Assembly (NCBI GenBank): GCA_027475525.1
Contig: JAMWFC010000059.1
Location: 558,001 to 622,000, forward strand
From: Macrolepiota albuminosa
Taxonomy: Eukaryota > Basidiomycota > Agaricomycetes > Agaricales > Agaricaceae
DNA: 64,000 nt
Direction: 5' to 3'
Every line of letters begins with the position of its first letter. Within the stretch, counting starts at the first letter, position 1. The notes under the pieces were generated by a model. That model was not told where the DNA came from. It made no database searches and worked only from the letters and a program-made list of their open reading frames with translations. A program made the translations under genes and the position numbers. This document shows positions 1-10,320 of this stretch, one piece after another.

Positions 1-345
1 AAGCCAATACCAGGTTTCTCAATAATAACACCACTTATCAGAACTTTCCAACCAAGTTTGTTTATGAAGCATCTAAACGGAGTTGGAAGGAGAGGCAGAG
101 AGGGACAGCAATTGGGAGGATGTACTTTGCTTCACCAAGACAGGGAGAAAGGTTCTATCTCAGGATGCTCTTGACTGTTGTAACCAATGCAACTTCATGG
201 GCTGATCTCAGGACAGTCAATGGCCATATCTATCCCACTTATCAAGAAGCATGCAAGGCTCTAGGTCTTTTGGAGGATGATGCAGAATGGAGGCAGTGTC
301 TCACTGAAGCTGCTCCAATCCAACTAGGATCAGCTCTCAGACAGC
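1..345 (+). pseudogene. Helitron replicase/helicase fragment
   Basis: The frame starting at base 3 is open to the stop at 351-353 and reads as the region of fungal Helitron proteins just before the PIF1-like helicase domain: TYQNFPTKFVYE, then GRMYFASPRQGERFYLR, then the LLTVV..A.SWADLRTVNG and TYQEACKALGLLEDDAEW blocks. The Rep motifs (upstream, outside the window) and helicase Walker motifs (downstream) are absent. The protein sequence stops matching Helitron at about SALRQL, where an LTR fragment begins, so the element was broken by a later insertion or deletion. No Helitron 3' hairpin or CTRR end is seen. The family call is firm; it is not a functional gene. Confidence 0.8.
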
Positions 346-439
346 TACCTTGATATTGTCAGTATATATTCTAATACACTTTGGATCTCCCTCTGCCAGC
401 TGTGTGACTGAGCCACAGCCTCTAGAGGTCACCCTTACA
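343..439 (-). repeat. LTR-Z 5' end fragment, copy 1
   Basis: This segment recurs almost unchanged at 25890-25976 and, split by an insertion, at 44878-44953 plus 46774-46809. Read on the minus strand it begins TGTAAGGGTGACCTCTAGAG, the usual TG start of an LTR. Each copy abuts unrelated retroelement sequence, as expected for the boundary of an old LTR. Copy 1 joins a Helitron on its left and Gypsy-A on its right. Confidence 0.5.
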
Positions 440-445
440 GTATAT

Positions 446-1379
446 TGCTGAAGGCAAAAAGTGTGCAATTGTTGTCAGAGATGACAAGAATGGTAAAAAT
501 GCAACCAGTCATAAGATTGAGTTCTAGAGACCTCACAGAAGAGCATGTATGTGCCTTATGAAAGTGATTTGAACCAAAGGTCTGACCATGTGTCAAAGGA
601 GAAAGGTAAGGCTATGAGCCTTACAGAGGAAGACATTCCTTGATTAAGCCAGCAGTGGCAACATGAGTTTGCTAATATTGTCAATAAGACAAAGGAGGAA
701 CTTCCCCCTTAGATGGAAGTGAATCATGAAATCAATCTCATTGAGGAAAATAAGCAATACAAGTATTAATTTGCCTCACTGTCCATGAGCACTTCAGGAC
801 AAGCATTATGAAAAAACAAACAGATATATAAATGCAAAGTGGTGGAAACCATGACCAGTGATGCAAGCTGCACCACTATTATGTATTCCCAAAAAAGGAT
901 GGGACATTATGGACGGCATTGGATGTGCAGCATCTCAATAATACTGTCAAAGATGTAACTCCCCTTCCAGATCAGGAAATTATATGCAAAGATGTCACCA
1001 AAGCAAAATATAGGTCAAAGATTGACCTCATAAATGTGTATGAACAAGTTTGCATATGTGAAGCAGACATTCCAAAGATGTTGTTTTTGTCTCTAATAGG
1101 GACATCCATGAGCAATATAATGCAAATTGGTAATTGTAACATGCCAGCCACATTTCAGAAGTTAATGATCTCTATTTTCACAGATGCGATTGAAAAGTTC
1201 ATGCATGTCTATTTAGATGACATTTTCATCTTCTTAGACTCCATTGAAGAGCATGAGCAGCACTAATGAGTCATGTTCAAAGAACTCAGAAAGGCAAGCC
1301 TATACCTCAAATGGAAAATGTGCAAGTTCTATGAACCAAGTATAGATTGCTTAGGTTATGTTATTGACAAGCAGGGTAT
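446..1379 (+). pseudogene. Gypsy-A pol fragment (reverse transcriptase)
   Basis: A decayed piece of the same Ty3-like family that forms the core of the mosaic element at 35.7-39.2 kb. Recognisable blocks are the pre-RT linker (about 560-760), a KKDGT.R-like stretch with stops, and RT residues 919-1266 with the catalytic YLDDIFIFLDS at about 1208-1240. Downstream LKWK and CLGYVIDKQGI match CLGHVIDDQGI of the other copy. Several stops interrupt it (for example at 1264-1266). It ends abruptly at 1379, where an LTR-X inserts in the middle of RT. Compared with the 38-kb copy most CG dinucleotides are TG or CA here, so this copy is more decayed. Confidence 0.85.
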
Positions 1380-2116
1380 TGTAGTACTTGGTTGCAAGTA
1401 GTACTGATAGTTCTGGGGCTTTCTTGAAGTCTTAGAAAGTGACCTCTAATCTACACTGGTGCTTGATGATAAAAGTTGAAGTATTGGATGCTTTACAGAA
1501 TATCAAGCATTCTGGTGGGCAGAAGAAGGTTTTTAATAAACTCCAGCCTAAGTAGTTCACTTCCTGGGAACCACTGAGCCTTTGTCTACTAATAGACTTC
1601 CAATAAGAGGTGTTCAATAAATTCTAGCCCAGGTGATTCACTCTCTGGAACGACTGAGCCTTTGCCTATCAAATGCCTGGTTATTCTCTATTCTACTTAG
1701 ACTATTTATACTAATTTTCCAGTCCACAGACCACCAGATCACATGACTTTTTGCTTTTGACCTCCCAGCATTCCTAAACTAATTTGTTGTTTCATTTTCC
1801 ATTTTGGTGATGCATGTTTCAGTGCCACCATTCCATTCATCTCTTCCTTCCTCCATTCAATGCATGTGCCACTATTCCATTCATCTCTTTTGACATCCCT
1901 CCTGCTTCTTTTCCTTTTCCCTTTCAGTCATATCAAATTGGACATTGTCAGATCAGATCCTGATCTAGATCATCACAATTTGATCTCATTTTGTCACCTC
2001 TGCCAGCTTCCATGCTTCTCCTCCTCATAACAGTGGTTGGACTATTGTTGAGCTGATAGTTTGAGCTGGTCCCTGCCTGTTGTCTGTACTTTTCTGTGTA
2101 TTTATTGAGAGGTTTT
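1380..2116 (-). repeat. LTR-X copy 3 (solo, truncated)
   Basis: The + strand begins TGTAGTACTTGG, the reverse complement of the LTR-X 3' end (CCAAGTACTACA), and runs parallel to 45261-46000 and, inverted, to 58400-58943. The TATA-like box lies on the minus strand at about 1694-1702. The distal ~110 bp (the TGATGATAC end) is missing; at 2117 the sequence switches to Gypsy-F. Inserted in Gypsy-A RT. Confidence 0.8.
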
Positions 2117-2811
2117 AGTTTGCATGCAATGCACTGAGAAACTTAGTGGATGCACACAATGTGATTATAGAATCATGCATATGAAACAAGACATGAAAAT
2201 AATTGCAGGCTAGATGAACCAGACATCAAAAAAGGGAGCTTAGTCTACCTTTCAATAAAAAACTTGAATCTGCTGAAAGACAGAGCAAGCAAGTTATGTC
2301 CTAAGTAGATTGGACCATATAAAGTCCTCAAAGCTAGGAAATAGTGCATCACTACTGGCCAGATATGGTTGCAACAGCAACACATGGAATCTGGGCACTA
2401 TTCTGCATACCTGAAGTGCAGCTGGCAATTCCAGCACATAATTAGACATACTAGGCTCAATTGTGCAATGCTGGAACCTTAACATTGGAACTGGAGTTGG
2501 TAGATGACTTCATAGGTCATCAGTAGACAGTAGATGGACACCTCAAATTCAAGGTGAGATGGAGCTTAGGTGATACCACCTGGGAGCCTCTGATAAGCTG
2601 CAAAGATTTTACAGCACTGGACCATTACCTAGAATTGCAGAGTGTGAAACACCCTCAACAGCTAGCAAAATGTGCATAGAGCACATGAGGTGGTGAAGTG
2701 TGGATGAAGTCCACTTTAATAACCAATTTAGTGGCTGTTTACATCACTGGCAGAGTTAGGAGATTTTTTTTCTTTTCTCTCTTTTTCCCTAAGTCCCTGT
2801 TGTGCCAGATC
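2117..2811 (+). pseudogene. Gypsy-F integrase C-terminus and chromodomain, with internal inversion
   Basis: Parallel to 59769-61300: the LVDAH..I-ES region after the integrase core, then the NLNL-KGR..KLCPK.IGPYKVL-type block, then a chromodomain (about 2500-2690: HLKFKVRWSLGDTTWEPL, QQLAKCA end) and a poly-T/CTTTTCTC-rich tail. Between about 2336 and 2460 the order is reversed: the minus strand there reads SMSNYVLELPAALQVCRIV, the direct continuation of KVLKA in the other copy. Many stops; not functional. The LTR that should follow is not identified. Confidence 0.8.
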
Positions 2812-3079
2812 TGATAACTAGTTTAACGAAACAGAAAACCTCAGTGTCCATCAAGGTGATAGTGAACAACTATTATTATAATACCTAGTTTAATGAAACA
2901 GAACTGTATTGTACACAATAAGTTTTACACAAATTGATGAGGAAGGAAAACTAAGCACTCACAACCTCAGTGTCTGTCAAGGTGATAGTGAACAACTGAG
3001 GTTGAGTAATGCGTCAACACGAGTATATGCTGATGATCATGTGACCACTAAGTAGCTGACCTTTCCAATCAGGATAACA
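2812..3079 (-). repeat. Copia-1 3' LTR (approximate left edge)
   Basis: The right edge is defined by ...GGATAACA followed by CAACCCCATC, the same internal junction seen in Copia-2 (20785/20786), so on the minus strand the LTR starts TGTTATCC. An internal partial duplication is visible: CTCAGTGTCCATCAAGGTG at about 2840 recurs as CTCAGTGTCTGTCAAGGTG near 2967. No matching 5' LTR is found on the right, where Copia-1 is truncated at about 8118. Confidence 0.55.
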
Positions 3080-3119
3080 CAACCCCATCAGCGTAGAAGT
3101 GGGTGCATGATAAAAGGAA

Positions 3120-6100
3120 TTAAGAATGAGAAACAATACCAAGAGATTTGACGAATTTGTAGTGAAGGCCTTTAGGAAGAGATTTGGTCAGAATATCTGC
3201 CATCATGTCCAAAGTGGAAATCCATGAAGTTTCAAATGATCCCGTGCTCAAGTGTTCACGAATAAAATGATACCTAATGTCAATATGTTTCAATCTAGAA
3301 GTTATTGAGTCTGAGTTCACAATATCAAGAGCACTTCGATTGTCAGAAAGAATTGGGAAAGGTTGTGGGATTGGCAAGTTGAGGGAAGTGAGAAAATAGC
3401 AAATAGATAAAGCCTCCCACATGGCATGAGATAGGGCCATGTACTCTGTTTCTGTTGAGGATAATGCTATTGTACATTGCTTGACCAAGGACCAAGATAT
3501 GAGACTAGAATATAAAAAGAATGTGTAACTGGTGATGCTCTTCCTGCTTGTAGAGTCCAATGCCCAGTCCGTGTCAACTGCTCCAAAATCTCCTGGGAGA
3601 AGAAGTTTAGTGGGGGGATCCATAGTCGTACGTCAGAAATTGAATTCTATTGCATGATCTTTTGTGCCCAGGAGATAACGCAAGACTTTCTTAGCTGCCA
3701 GGAGATGAGCTCATGTCAGATTCAAATTATACTGCCCCAGAGACATCGCTATAAAAGCCAGATCTGGTCGCATGCATAAGCTAAGATAGAGTATGGACCC
3801 CACAAGCCATTGATAGTGAACCTTGATATTGTCATCTGCTATCTCCAGAATCGCATTTGCTGGTGGGTCTGGAAGATTGTCCAGTTTGCCAACTAGCAGC
3901 AGTGATAGAGGTGTAGCATCCATCAAGCAATACATTGTTAATAGATCCAAAATGTATCTCTTTTGTGACAACCATAGTTTCTTCACACCTCTATCCCTGT
4001 CTATACGAATACCCAGATATAGGGATGCTGCACCTGAATAACAACTTGAAAACATTTGTTCATTTCACCAATGATCCAGTTGTACAACTCCTTCAAGTTC
4101 ATAACATTGAGTCCATCATCCATGTGAATGCATATGATGATAAAGAGATCCTGTCTGTTTGATGGTTTTGGAATCAAATGGTGTGGGGGCAAAGAAAAGG
4201 TGCCAAAGAAAACTGCATGGTTGACTTCACAGTATGTCAACCCAATACCCTCCAAGACTTCTCTCAATAGATTTTACCACTCCCTCGATGATTGTTTCAG
4301 TCTATAGATTGCATGAAAAAGCTTGTTAACCTTCTTTGGATCATTGTCTGGGAATTCCAGAATCTGTTTACAGTATAATTCATGTGTGAGCGGTGCATTG
4401 AGGAATGCTGCCTTGACATCAAATGAAAATATTTCAAGATCATTCATCATGGCATATGCCAGAACGATCCAAATACTGGTCATTTTAGCCACCAGAGCAT
4501 ATGTTGATCCATAATCTATGGGTCACTGGCTAAATCCTTGTGCTACAAGCCTAGCCTTCTCTTTCCCCTTGATAATAGTTCTGTCTGGATTATATTTAAA
4601 AGCGTAGACCCATCAAACTCCTATAGCTTTCTTTCCTTCTGGTAAGGTTGTCAGTATAAAAACTCCTTGCTCTTTTAAACTGTTGACTTCTTCTTCCATT
4701 GCTTGCCACCAAATCTTTGAGTCAGACCTTCTCATTGCTTCCCAAAAGTTTTCCGGAGCCTTTGTCAGATCTTGATCCTGATGTTCAGTACAAAATGGTG
4801 GAGTGTCGTTATCATATGTCGCATAAGCTTTAAAGTCAAAAATGGTTTGATCCTCAAGCTCTGTTAGATCATCCATTGTTCCTGGAAATGATGCTGAGTT
4901 TATCCATGATTCAATGTCTAGTATCGCCAAAAGACTTTGATGTGGTTCCAACCTTGCATTACAATCTGCTCGGAGTTTGGTGAGCCTCTCATTCCTCTTT
5001 GCTACATCCTCAAAGAATGTTCTGCCTGCCTTTGTTTGCCAAATTTGTCATTTAGGTCTCTGACATTCTTCTATAGGAGGCAAAGATTGAGAGTGACTGT
5101 CTGGCAGAGCCTCAGGTGTTTTTAAAGAGTGATCTGATATCAAGAAATGAGATGTTGAAGGGATAGATTGATTTGTGCTAGTCAGCATTCCTGGGAGCAG
5201 TTTTCCTTGAGTATTTTCATTGAATATAATGTCTCTTGAGAAGAAATATCAACTATTTAGGTCACGTACTTGCCAGTCCACTTGGTTTTTGTCATAACCC
5301 ACAAAGATTGCTTTGAACCTCTTTGAATCTTCTTTTCTTCTTGTCTCCTTTGGACTCAATACGAAACATTGGCAACCCATACTTGAAGATGCAATAAACC
5401 CAGTTTAACCCCTTCAAGCATCTCATACGGAGTCATAAGTCCTGGCAGTGTTGTCATTGGTAATCTGTTCTGAAGATACTGCGCTGTTAGGACAGCATCC
5501 CCTAGGAAAGACATCAGTAACCCTGATTCCACCATAAAAGTTTGCGCCATGTCCTCAATAGTGCGTATGTATCTCTCTGCTTTGCTGTTTTGTTGATGTG
5601 CATAAGGTGCTGTTGCTTGTATCACAATCCCCTTGTCTACCAGATAGTCTCGCAATTTGCCCTCAACAAACTCCTTCACTGCATCACAACAAACAGTCTT
5701 AACTTTGTTCCCCGATTTCAACTCTAATTCGGACTGTACTTTTTTGAAGTGATGTAACACTTGATTCTTCCTAGAGAGTAGTTCTGTACATCCAATATTG
5801 GTAAAATCGTCCAGTATCAAGTGAAAATGACTTGTATTGCCATTCAAAAATCTTGTAGGGAATGGACCACAAGAGTCCATGTGTAGTAATTCCCCAATGC
5901 TGTCTGCTCAACATTCATTATTGTCATATGGTTGTGCTGGCTGTTTGCCAATGATACATGGAATACACTGTGCGTTTTTGAACCTGCCCAAGTATTCAAC
6001 CCCAGTGACAAAGTTCTTTGTCAACATCATCCATGTGGTTTCTTTTGCCAGATGACTCATACGCCTATGCCAGAGTTCCGGTGTGATAGGTACATTTGGA

Positions 6101-6156
6101 AAGGAGACAGGAGCATGTCCAAGAGCTGAAAAAGAGATATCCTCATCTGAATGTGG
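3120..6156 (-). pseudogene. Copia-1 pol: GAG-pre-integrase, integrase, RT, RNase H
   Basis: Minus-strand pieces in Ty1/Copia order. GAG-pre-integrase at about 6080-5880 (RMSHLAKETTW, C..C..GK, ELLHMDSCGPF). Integrase core 5880-5356, with D at MDSCGPF, a second D at CCDAVKEFV and HQQNSKAERYIRTIED. RT N-end 4951-4613 (FWEAMRRSDSKIWWQAMEEE), then 4492-4274 (FDVKAAFLNAPLTHE), 4267-4001 (IICIHMDDGLNV, the YVDD-equivalent) and 4055-3711. RNase H 3623-3120 (GAVDTDWALDSTSRKSITSY, ALSSTETEYMALSHA, HIDIRYHFIREHL). Frames change at about 4260, 4500 and 3650, and stops are frequent. The protease region is missing at the junction with the LINE/LTR insertion at 6157. Reading order fits the LTR at 2812-3079. 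Confidence 0.9.
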
Positions 6157-6190
6157 TTGTCACGACCCCTCCCCCCCGGAACCCCATCTG
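6157..6190 (+). repeat. Short LTR-end-like fragment
   Basis: TGTCACGACCCCTCCCC followed by CCATCTGGGAC resembles the reverse complement of the LTR-D terminus at 19185-19230 (ends GGGGAGGGGTCGTGACA). Only about 35 bp are present, between Copia-1 pol and a LINE fragment. It may be an LTR stub or chance similarity of GC-rich LTR ends. Confidence 0.3.
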
Positions 6191-7410
6191 GGACCCTCCC
6201 TCCAACCCCACAAAACCTTTGCAATTGTGTCCAAGAGTGCTATTGGCCTGTAGGAATTGGTGTCTCTGTAGTTTTCCCTCTCTGGTTTCTGTATCACTAC
6301 TGTTTTAAAGACTTTGCATGCCACTATGTAGAATTCCAGGTTGAAGGTGACTCAGAAAATAGGGCCAATGTATGGTATTAGCATGTCCTTTGCCTGCTTC
6401 AACGCCACATTTGAGATTCTGCTAAGGCCTGGAGCTTTGTGTGGTTTCACCTTGTCTATAGCCAGTTGTATCTCTTGGTCTGTTATCTGCATCCATCTGA
6501 AGCCATAATCCTGCAGTATTCCTAACTCCACCAGCACCTTGTAGAAAAAGGCCTTGTAAAACACTTCCACCTTCTACTAGTTCTTCTTGATGTCTCTCCA
6601 TCCTCCTTGCCTCTTCTGCAATGTTGGCACTCTTGTCCTACCCCCATCTGTTGGCTCTGCCATCACAAGGTCCTTTGCTCTTCATACCATTGTCCCATCT
6701 AATGTCTTCAGCTATAACTCCCAGTGTGCTTTCTTCATGTCTCTAATTGCTTGTCCATATTCATTCCTTGCCTTCCTGAACCTCTCCTTTGCTGGATGCC
6801 CCTCTATTCTTGCCACCCTGACTGCCTCCCTCCTGAGTCTCCTTGCCTCTGCCCTCTTGCATGTCAGCTCCACCATCCACTCTCTCTTCCCATATGCCAT
6901 CCCTCTTTTCTCTGGTACCAACGCCTCCACCATTTCCTTCAGCGCTGCCATCACTGCTTCCAGCCTTTTCTCTGCCTTCTCTATCATCTTGATTTCATCT
7001 GTCGCCATCCCCTCCAGCTTCCTTTCCAGCTTGTCCTCAAACTCTTCCCACTCTACATCTTTAAAGTTCTGGCTGGCCCTTTTCCTCTCTTGCTGCCTCT
7101 GCCTTTGCGTGAAGAATTGTTATGATAGGGGAGTGATCAGTTCCAGCATGCTGGTGGCTCTGCTTCACCTCACACTGAATGATGTCCTGTCTTAACTGGT
7201 CAGAAACAAACACATTGTTGGGTCTAGTGAGGTCTTTGGTTTGCTTGGCTTCTAGCATCAGGGTTCCACATGCCAGCATCATTACCATGCCATGCCTTGT
7301 CACCATGTCTATCAGCACTTCAGACACTGCTAAGTTGGCTCTTGTGAACAGGTGTCTGTTGCGCTCATTGTCCCACATAAGGTGGTGTCTGTTGAAATTG
7401 CCGAGCCAGG
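6190..7410 (-). pseudogene. LINE (Tad-like) endonuclease-to-RT fragment inside Copia-1 gag
   Basis: On the minus strand this reads from the C-terminal half of an AP-type endonuclease (NFNRHHLMWDNERNRHLF, then TRPNNVFVSD and GTDHSPIITIL with the terminal S-D-H-like motif), through a basic linker (7008-6712, rich in K/R/E, AEARRLRREAVRVAR), to the RT N-terminus (EIQLAIDKVKPHKAPGLSRI; VVIQKPERENYRD..SYRPIALLDTIAKVL). The palm motif is absent: the fragment ends at about 6190. It fuses in frame with Copia-1 gag at about 7410, giving a chimeric open frame 7711-7061. Both ends are truncated and no poly-A tail is seen. Confidence 0.85.
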
Positions 7411-8118
7411 CAGCTGGAGCACATTGTGGGTTTGCCATCAATGTGTAGGTAGTCTGACCTGGTGGTGCAGCAGTTGTGGCTAGGTTTGCGGTGGGAGTCT
7501 CTGCTTTTGGGGCTGTCTGGGCAGGTGTGGTGTTCCTTTGATGTCCAAAGTTGAGAGGGAATTGACCCTCTTTTCCTCCTCTCTTCCAGTAACAGTTTTT
7601 GATCAAATGTCCTGTGCATCCACAATTTGTGCTCATGCACACTAATTTCTTTTGGGTTTGTGGGGTCTTAGCAAGTAGTGCAGACAATGTCAAGTCAGCA
7701 CCAGCTGACAATCTTTCTTTTAACCATTCTCAATGGACGTTAAGACCTGAGATAAGTTCAGCAGAGGTCTTGGTTGCCTGTAAAAATGCCACAATAAAAT
7801 CCCATGAGGCTGGGAGCAGTGAGATGACTATTGCTTGGAACTGGTTGTCCTTGATGTCCACTCCTTTTTTGACTGCATTATTCCACTTCAATCAAAGGTT
7901 TGTGATATGTTCCTGGAAGTCTGTCTCATCACAGTATTTTGCTGCTCTCAATGCATTTTCAGCCAAGTTTGCCCCTAAGTCTGACGCTGTTCCATAGGCT
8001 TCTTTTAGCATCAACTATGCCTTTGCTGCGGTGTCCAACATTTTTATACCCAGTCTGACTAGGTTTTTGGTGTTGTATACAATTAGGGCCAGTGCCCATG
8101 CGTTTTGGACCAATACCT
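7411..8118 (-). pseudogene. Copia-1 gag (UBN2 domain and zinc knuckle)
   Basis: From about 8090 to 7750 the minus strand reads a UBN2-type copia gag: NAWALALIVYNTKNLVRLGI, then KEAYGTASDLGANLAENA, ATKTSAELISGLNVHWEW; then at 7711-7600 LTLSALLAKTPQTQKK and a CX4CX4HX4C-type knuckle (C.STNCGCTGHLIKNCY) followed by KRGGKEGQ. A stop interrupts the UBN2 part near 8010. The 5' end of gag and the 5' LTR are missing. The downstream half of gag is replaced by the LINE at 7410. Confidence 0.8.
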
Positions 8119-8640
8119 CAGTCAATTAAGTATTGAACTGAGGGTAAGCAAACATTTCTATAGTATCAATTAAACACGTACTCAAACTACCTTACAGCTT
8201 ATATCCTGTCAGGTAGCTATAGTCAATTAAGTATTGAGCTGAGGATTATAAACTTACTTATATCCTGTCAGTGTCTCTTTAGTATCTAGTTCTAACAAAC
8301 TTACATGCATACTATAGGTTATTACTTCTAACACAGTTCAGTGGAGCTGATCCTTGCCTTGTTGACACGATTCAGCAGATCTATCCTGCCTGTAAAAGGA
8401 GCTCAACTGACATTTTGCAGAAGTCAGTGGCTAAATTTAATAGATCTAACTCTGTATAGCCTGAAAACTGGGTTACAACTCTTCGGTGATCATCATGAAT
8501 AACTATTTAAACATCTGCAAGGCCTACACTATGCTAGTTGGATTAAGTAGTAGAATGGACTGGCAAGTGGGGTAGCATCAAACCCTGGTGGGGAAAGCTT
8601 GCGACCAATGCAGTTTAACATATGAAACACTTTTGTGTTG
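8119..8640. other. Non-coding AT-rich spacer with short direct repeats
   Basis: No credible coding frame. AGTCAATTAAGTATTGA occurs at about 8132 and again at about 8221, each followed by C-TGAGG, and CTTATATCCTGTCAG occurs at about 8200 and 8250. This resembles a decayed LTR or MITE, but no boundary can be fixed. Confidence 0.35.
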
Positions 8641-8718
8641 TGGGAGAAGATAATTTAAAGAAGCAGGAGAGATGTGAACATGACGGCTGTTATGGGTACA
8701 CGAAGACGAACTTGAAGA

Positions 8719-9303
8719 TCAGTTGTCAAAGTGAAACAGGTGGGATCGAACAATAGGGCGTGGCAACAGAGCCATGGATGCGCCGTTCCAGTTGTCGTCA
8801 ATGAATCTCTTGATTTCGTTCTGGATTTCTTGACGTGTAGACCACGTTCGTAGGAAGCCATTATCAGCAAGTCGGTGGATCGTGTCCAGGACCCAACTCT
8901 GACAGTTGATGCCAGCTGTATTGCTGACGAAGTGGTCAAATGAACGGATCTCAGCATCCAAAGCTGCCGAATACTGAGTCGGGACAATCCCAATGAGCAT
9001 CAAACCAATCAAGGACGTCGAAGTGAGAGCACCGGAGGTTGGCGCATGATCAGGGAGAAACCTATTGTCGCTTCTCAGACCCGTGATATGGTATCTATGG
9101 CCTCTTGGGACGTATTTTATCCGGCCATCCCTTCTCCTTATTTCTTCTACTCGGTAGTGGTGGTAGAGTCCCCAGTGGGCATCTCCCGGGTTCGACCCTA
9201 AGAAAAGAATGATATAGATGCCACCGTCAACGAACGTTCCAGAACTATTCATGTCTCTGAGGAGCTCATTGTCAAAAGTTGATAAGAGACGTTGAAGACG
9301 CAA
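8719..9303 (-). CDS. Uncharacterised agaricomycete protein (HWGLY family)
   Basis: Single open frame of 194 codons, M at 9303. The layout matches a large family of short uncharacterised proteins in Agaricomycetes: an N-terminal strand (IYIILFLGSNPGDAHWGLYHH, about residues 28-48), a charged segment ending in GHRYHITG, a hydrophobic helix (SLIGLMLIGIVP, about 95-106), then INCQSWVLDTIHRLADNGFL (about 130-150) and PRPIVRSHLFHFDN at the C-terminus. The conserved HWGLY, Y-H and C-W-L positions are all present. No signal peptide or clear membrane segment. No intron is needed. CpG-rich codons are kept, unlike the surrounding transposons, which suggests a host gene. Function unknown. Confidence 0.65.
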   Translation of the reverse strand: MRLQRLLSTFDNELLRDMNSSGTFVDGGIYIILFLGSNPGDAHWGLYHHYRVEEIRRRDGRIKYVPRGHRYHITGLRSDNRFLPDHAPTSGALTSTSLIGLMLIGIVPTQYSAALDAEIRSFDHFVSNTAGINCQSWVLDTIHRLADNGFLRTWSTRQEIQNEIKRFIDDNWNGASMALLPRPIVRSHLFHFDN

Positions 9304-9372
9304 GAATAACGCACAATTTTTTCGGTGTTGTAAAGGTTCAAATGACTATGCAAGCAGGAGGATGTCTGATGA

Positions 9373-9528
9373 ATGCAATATGCGAGTGCTTTGGGTCTTA
9401 TTCCTGAAAATATTAGGTCTGGTGCATTTAAACCAGACGCACGAGTCCTTGTTATCGATGGGAAACAATTCAGAGGCTTGGTTGGCATGGGATTGATGCG
9501 AAATGTAGAGTTTTATTTAGGTAAGTAG
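9373..9528 (+). CDS. Possible exon or small ORF
   Basis: 51 codons: a short helix (YASALGLIPENIRSG) and LVIDGKQFRGLVGMGLM, with a good splice donor (GGTAAGTAG) at the end of the readable part (about 9520). No upstream exon is found and no family recognised. It lies divergently upstream of the gene at 8719-9303. It may be chance. Confidence 0.2.
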   Translation: MQYASALGLIPENIRSGAFKPDARVLVIDGKQFRGLVGMGLMRNVEFYLGK

Positions 9529-9599
9529 TCGAATGTAATTTATTATTTTTTTTTTGTGGTTCTATGGGTGCCTAGACGTATCTACATGTGTTAGCTTCT

Positions 9600-10320
9600 A
9601 GGTAGCAGAAAAGGAGTTTCTAGTTTCGTATGTTTTTTGTTGTGTTTCGGCCCACCTGAGGGAAATGCTATTACGCACGACGTAGTTCCCATACCCACTA
9701 AAACCCTCAATGCCGACTTCCAGACCCTGTGCGGTTTCTCGTGTTCCTGTATGATCGTTGTTTATGTTTTTGCTATCAGGCTCCCGTCTAACGCTCTTTT
9801 TCCGTATCTTTTGCTGTTTGATGCTAGGCAGTCAATCTTTATTCTTTTTGCTATGGCGTTGTGCCATTTGTTTGTAACTTCCTCCATCGTGGGCATTCTC
9901 TCAGGGTCTGCTTCTTTTTGTATTCGCCATTTGCATCTTAGCTTCCATATCAGACGTGCGGACTCCGACATTACTAGTTCTTTTTCTTAGGTGCGATACA
10001 GTTGCTATTAGGATCTCTTTGTTTTCGACGTCATCCCAGCCTGTGTCTTCCCATGTGGTCAGGGTTTTTGTGAGGCCTTCTATTGTTATTTTTGAGTCGC
10101 TCAGGATTTCTAAGTGGTCGTGCGTGTCCGCGTTTCTTACTGCTATTAGTATGGCAAGTGCCTCTCCAGCATTGTTCGATTGGCTTAGGTTTGGTGGGAC
10201 TCTCGCTGCCACATAAACTTTGATTCACAAACGCTCGTGGGACTAGGGCCTGGGTGTGCCTCTGCCGGTGCGTGGTGCGCATGGCTACCAAATTTTCGGG
10301 CTAATCATTCTTCCGTCACC
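9600..10320 (-). pseudogene. LINE C-terminus: RNase H and C-terminal motif
   Basis: Minus-strand RNase H of the Tad-like LINE type common in mushrooms: ARVPPNLSQSNNAGEALAIL, ILSDSKITIEGLTKTL, TTWEDTGWDDVENKEIL and ATVSHLRKRTS (10212-9960), then in another frame SARLIWKLRCKWRIQKEADP (9971-9762) and a weak LVGM/GLEVGIEGF end. The first catalytic block of RNase H upstream is scrambled, and RT is absent. Frameshifts separate the RNase H part from the C-terminal part near 9965. Many CG dinucleotides remain, so this copy is younger or less exposed to decay than the LINE at 28-29 kb. Confidence 0.8.

Noticed and set aside
2294..2485. A separate minus-strand Gypsy fragment.
   Set aside because: Its flanks continue the same copy on the plus strand; a local inversion explains it without a second element.
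6587..7195. Plus-strand 202-codon cysteine/serine/leucine-rich ORF.
   Set aside because: It is the complement of the lysine/arginine/alanine-rich LINE linker on the minus strand.
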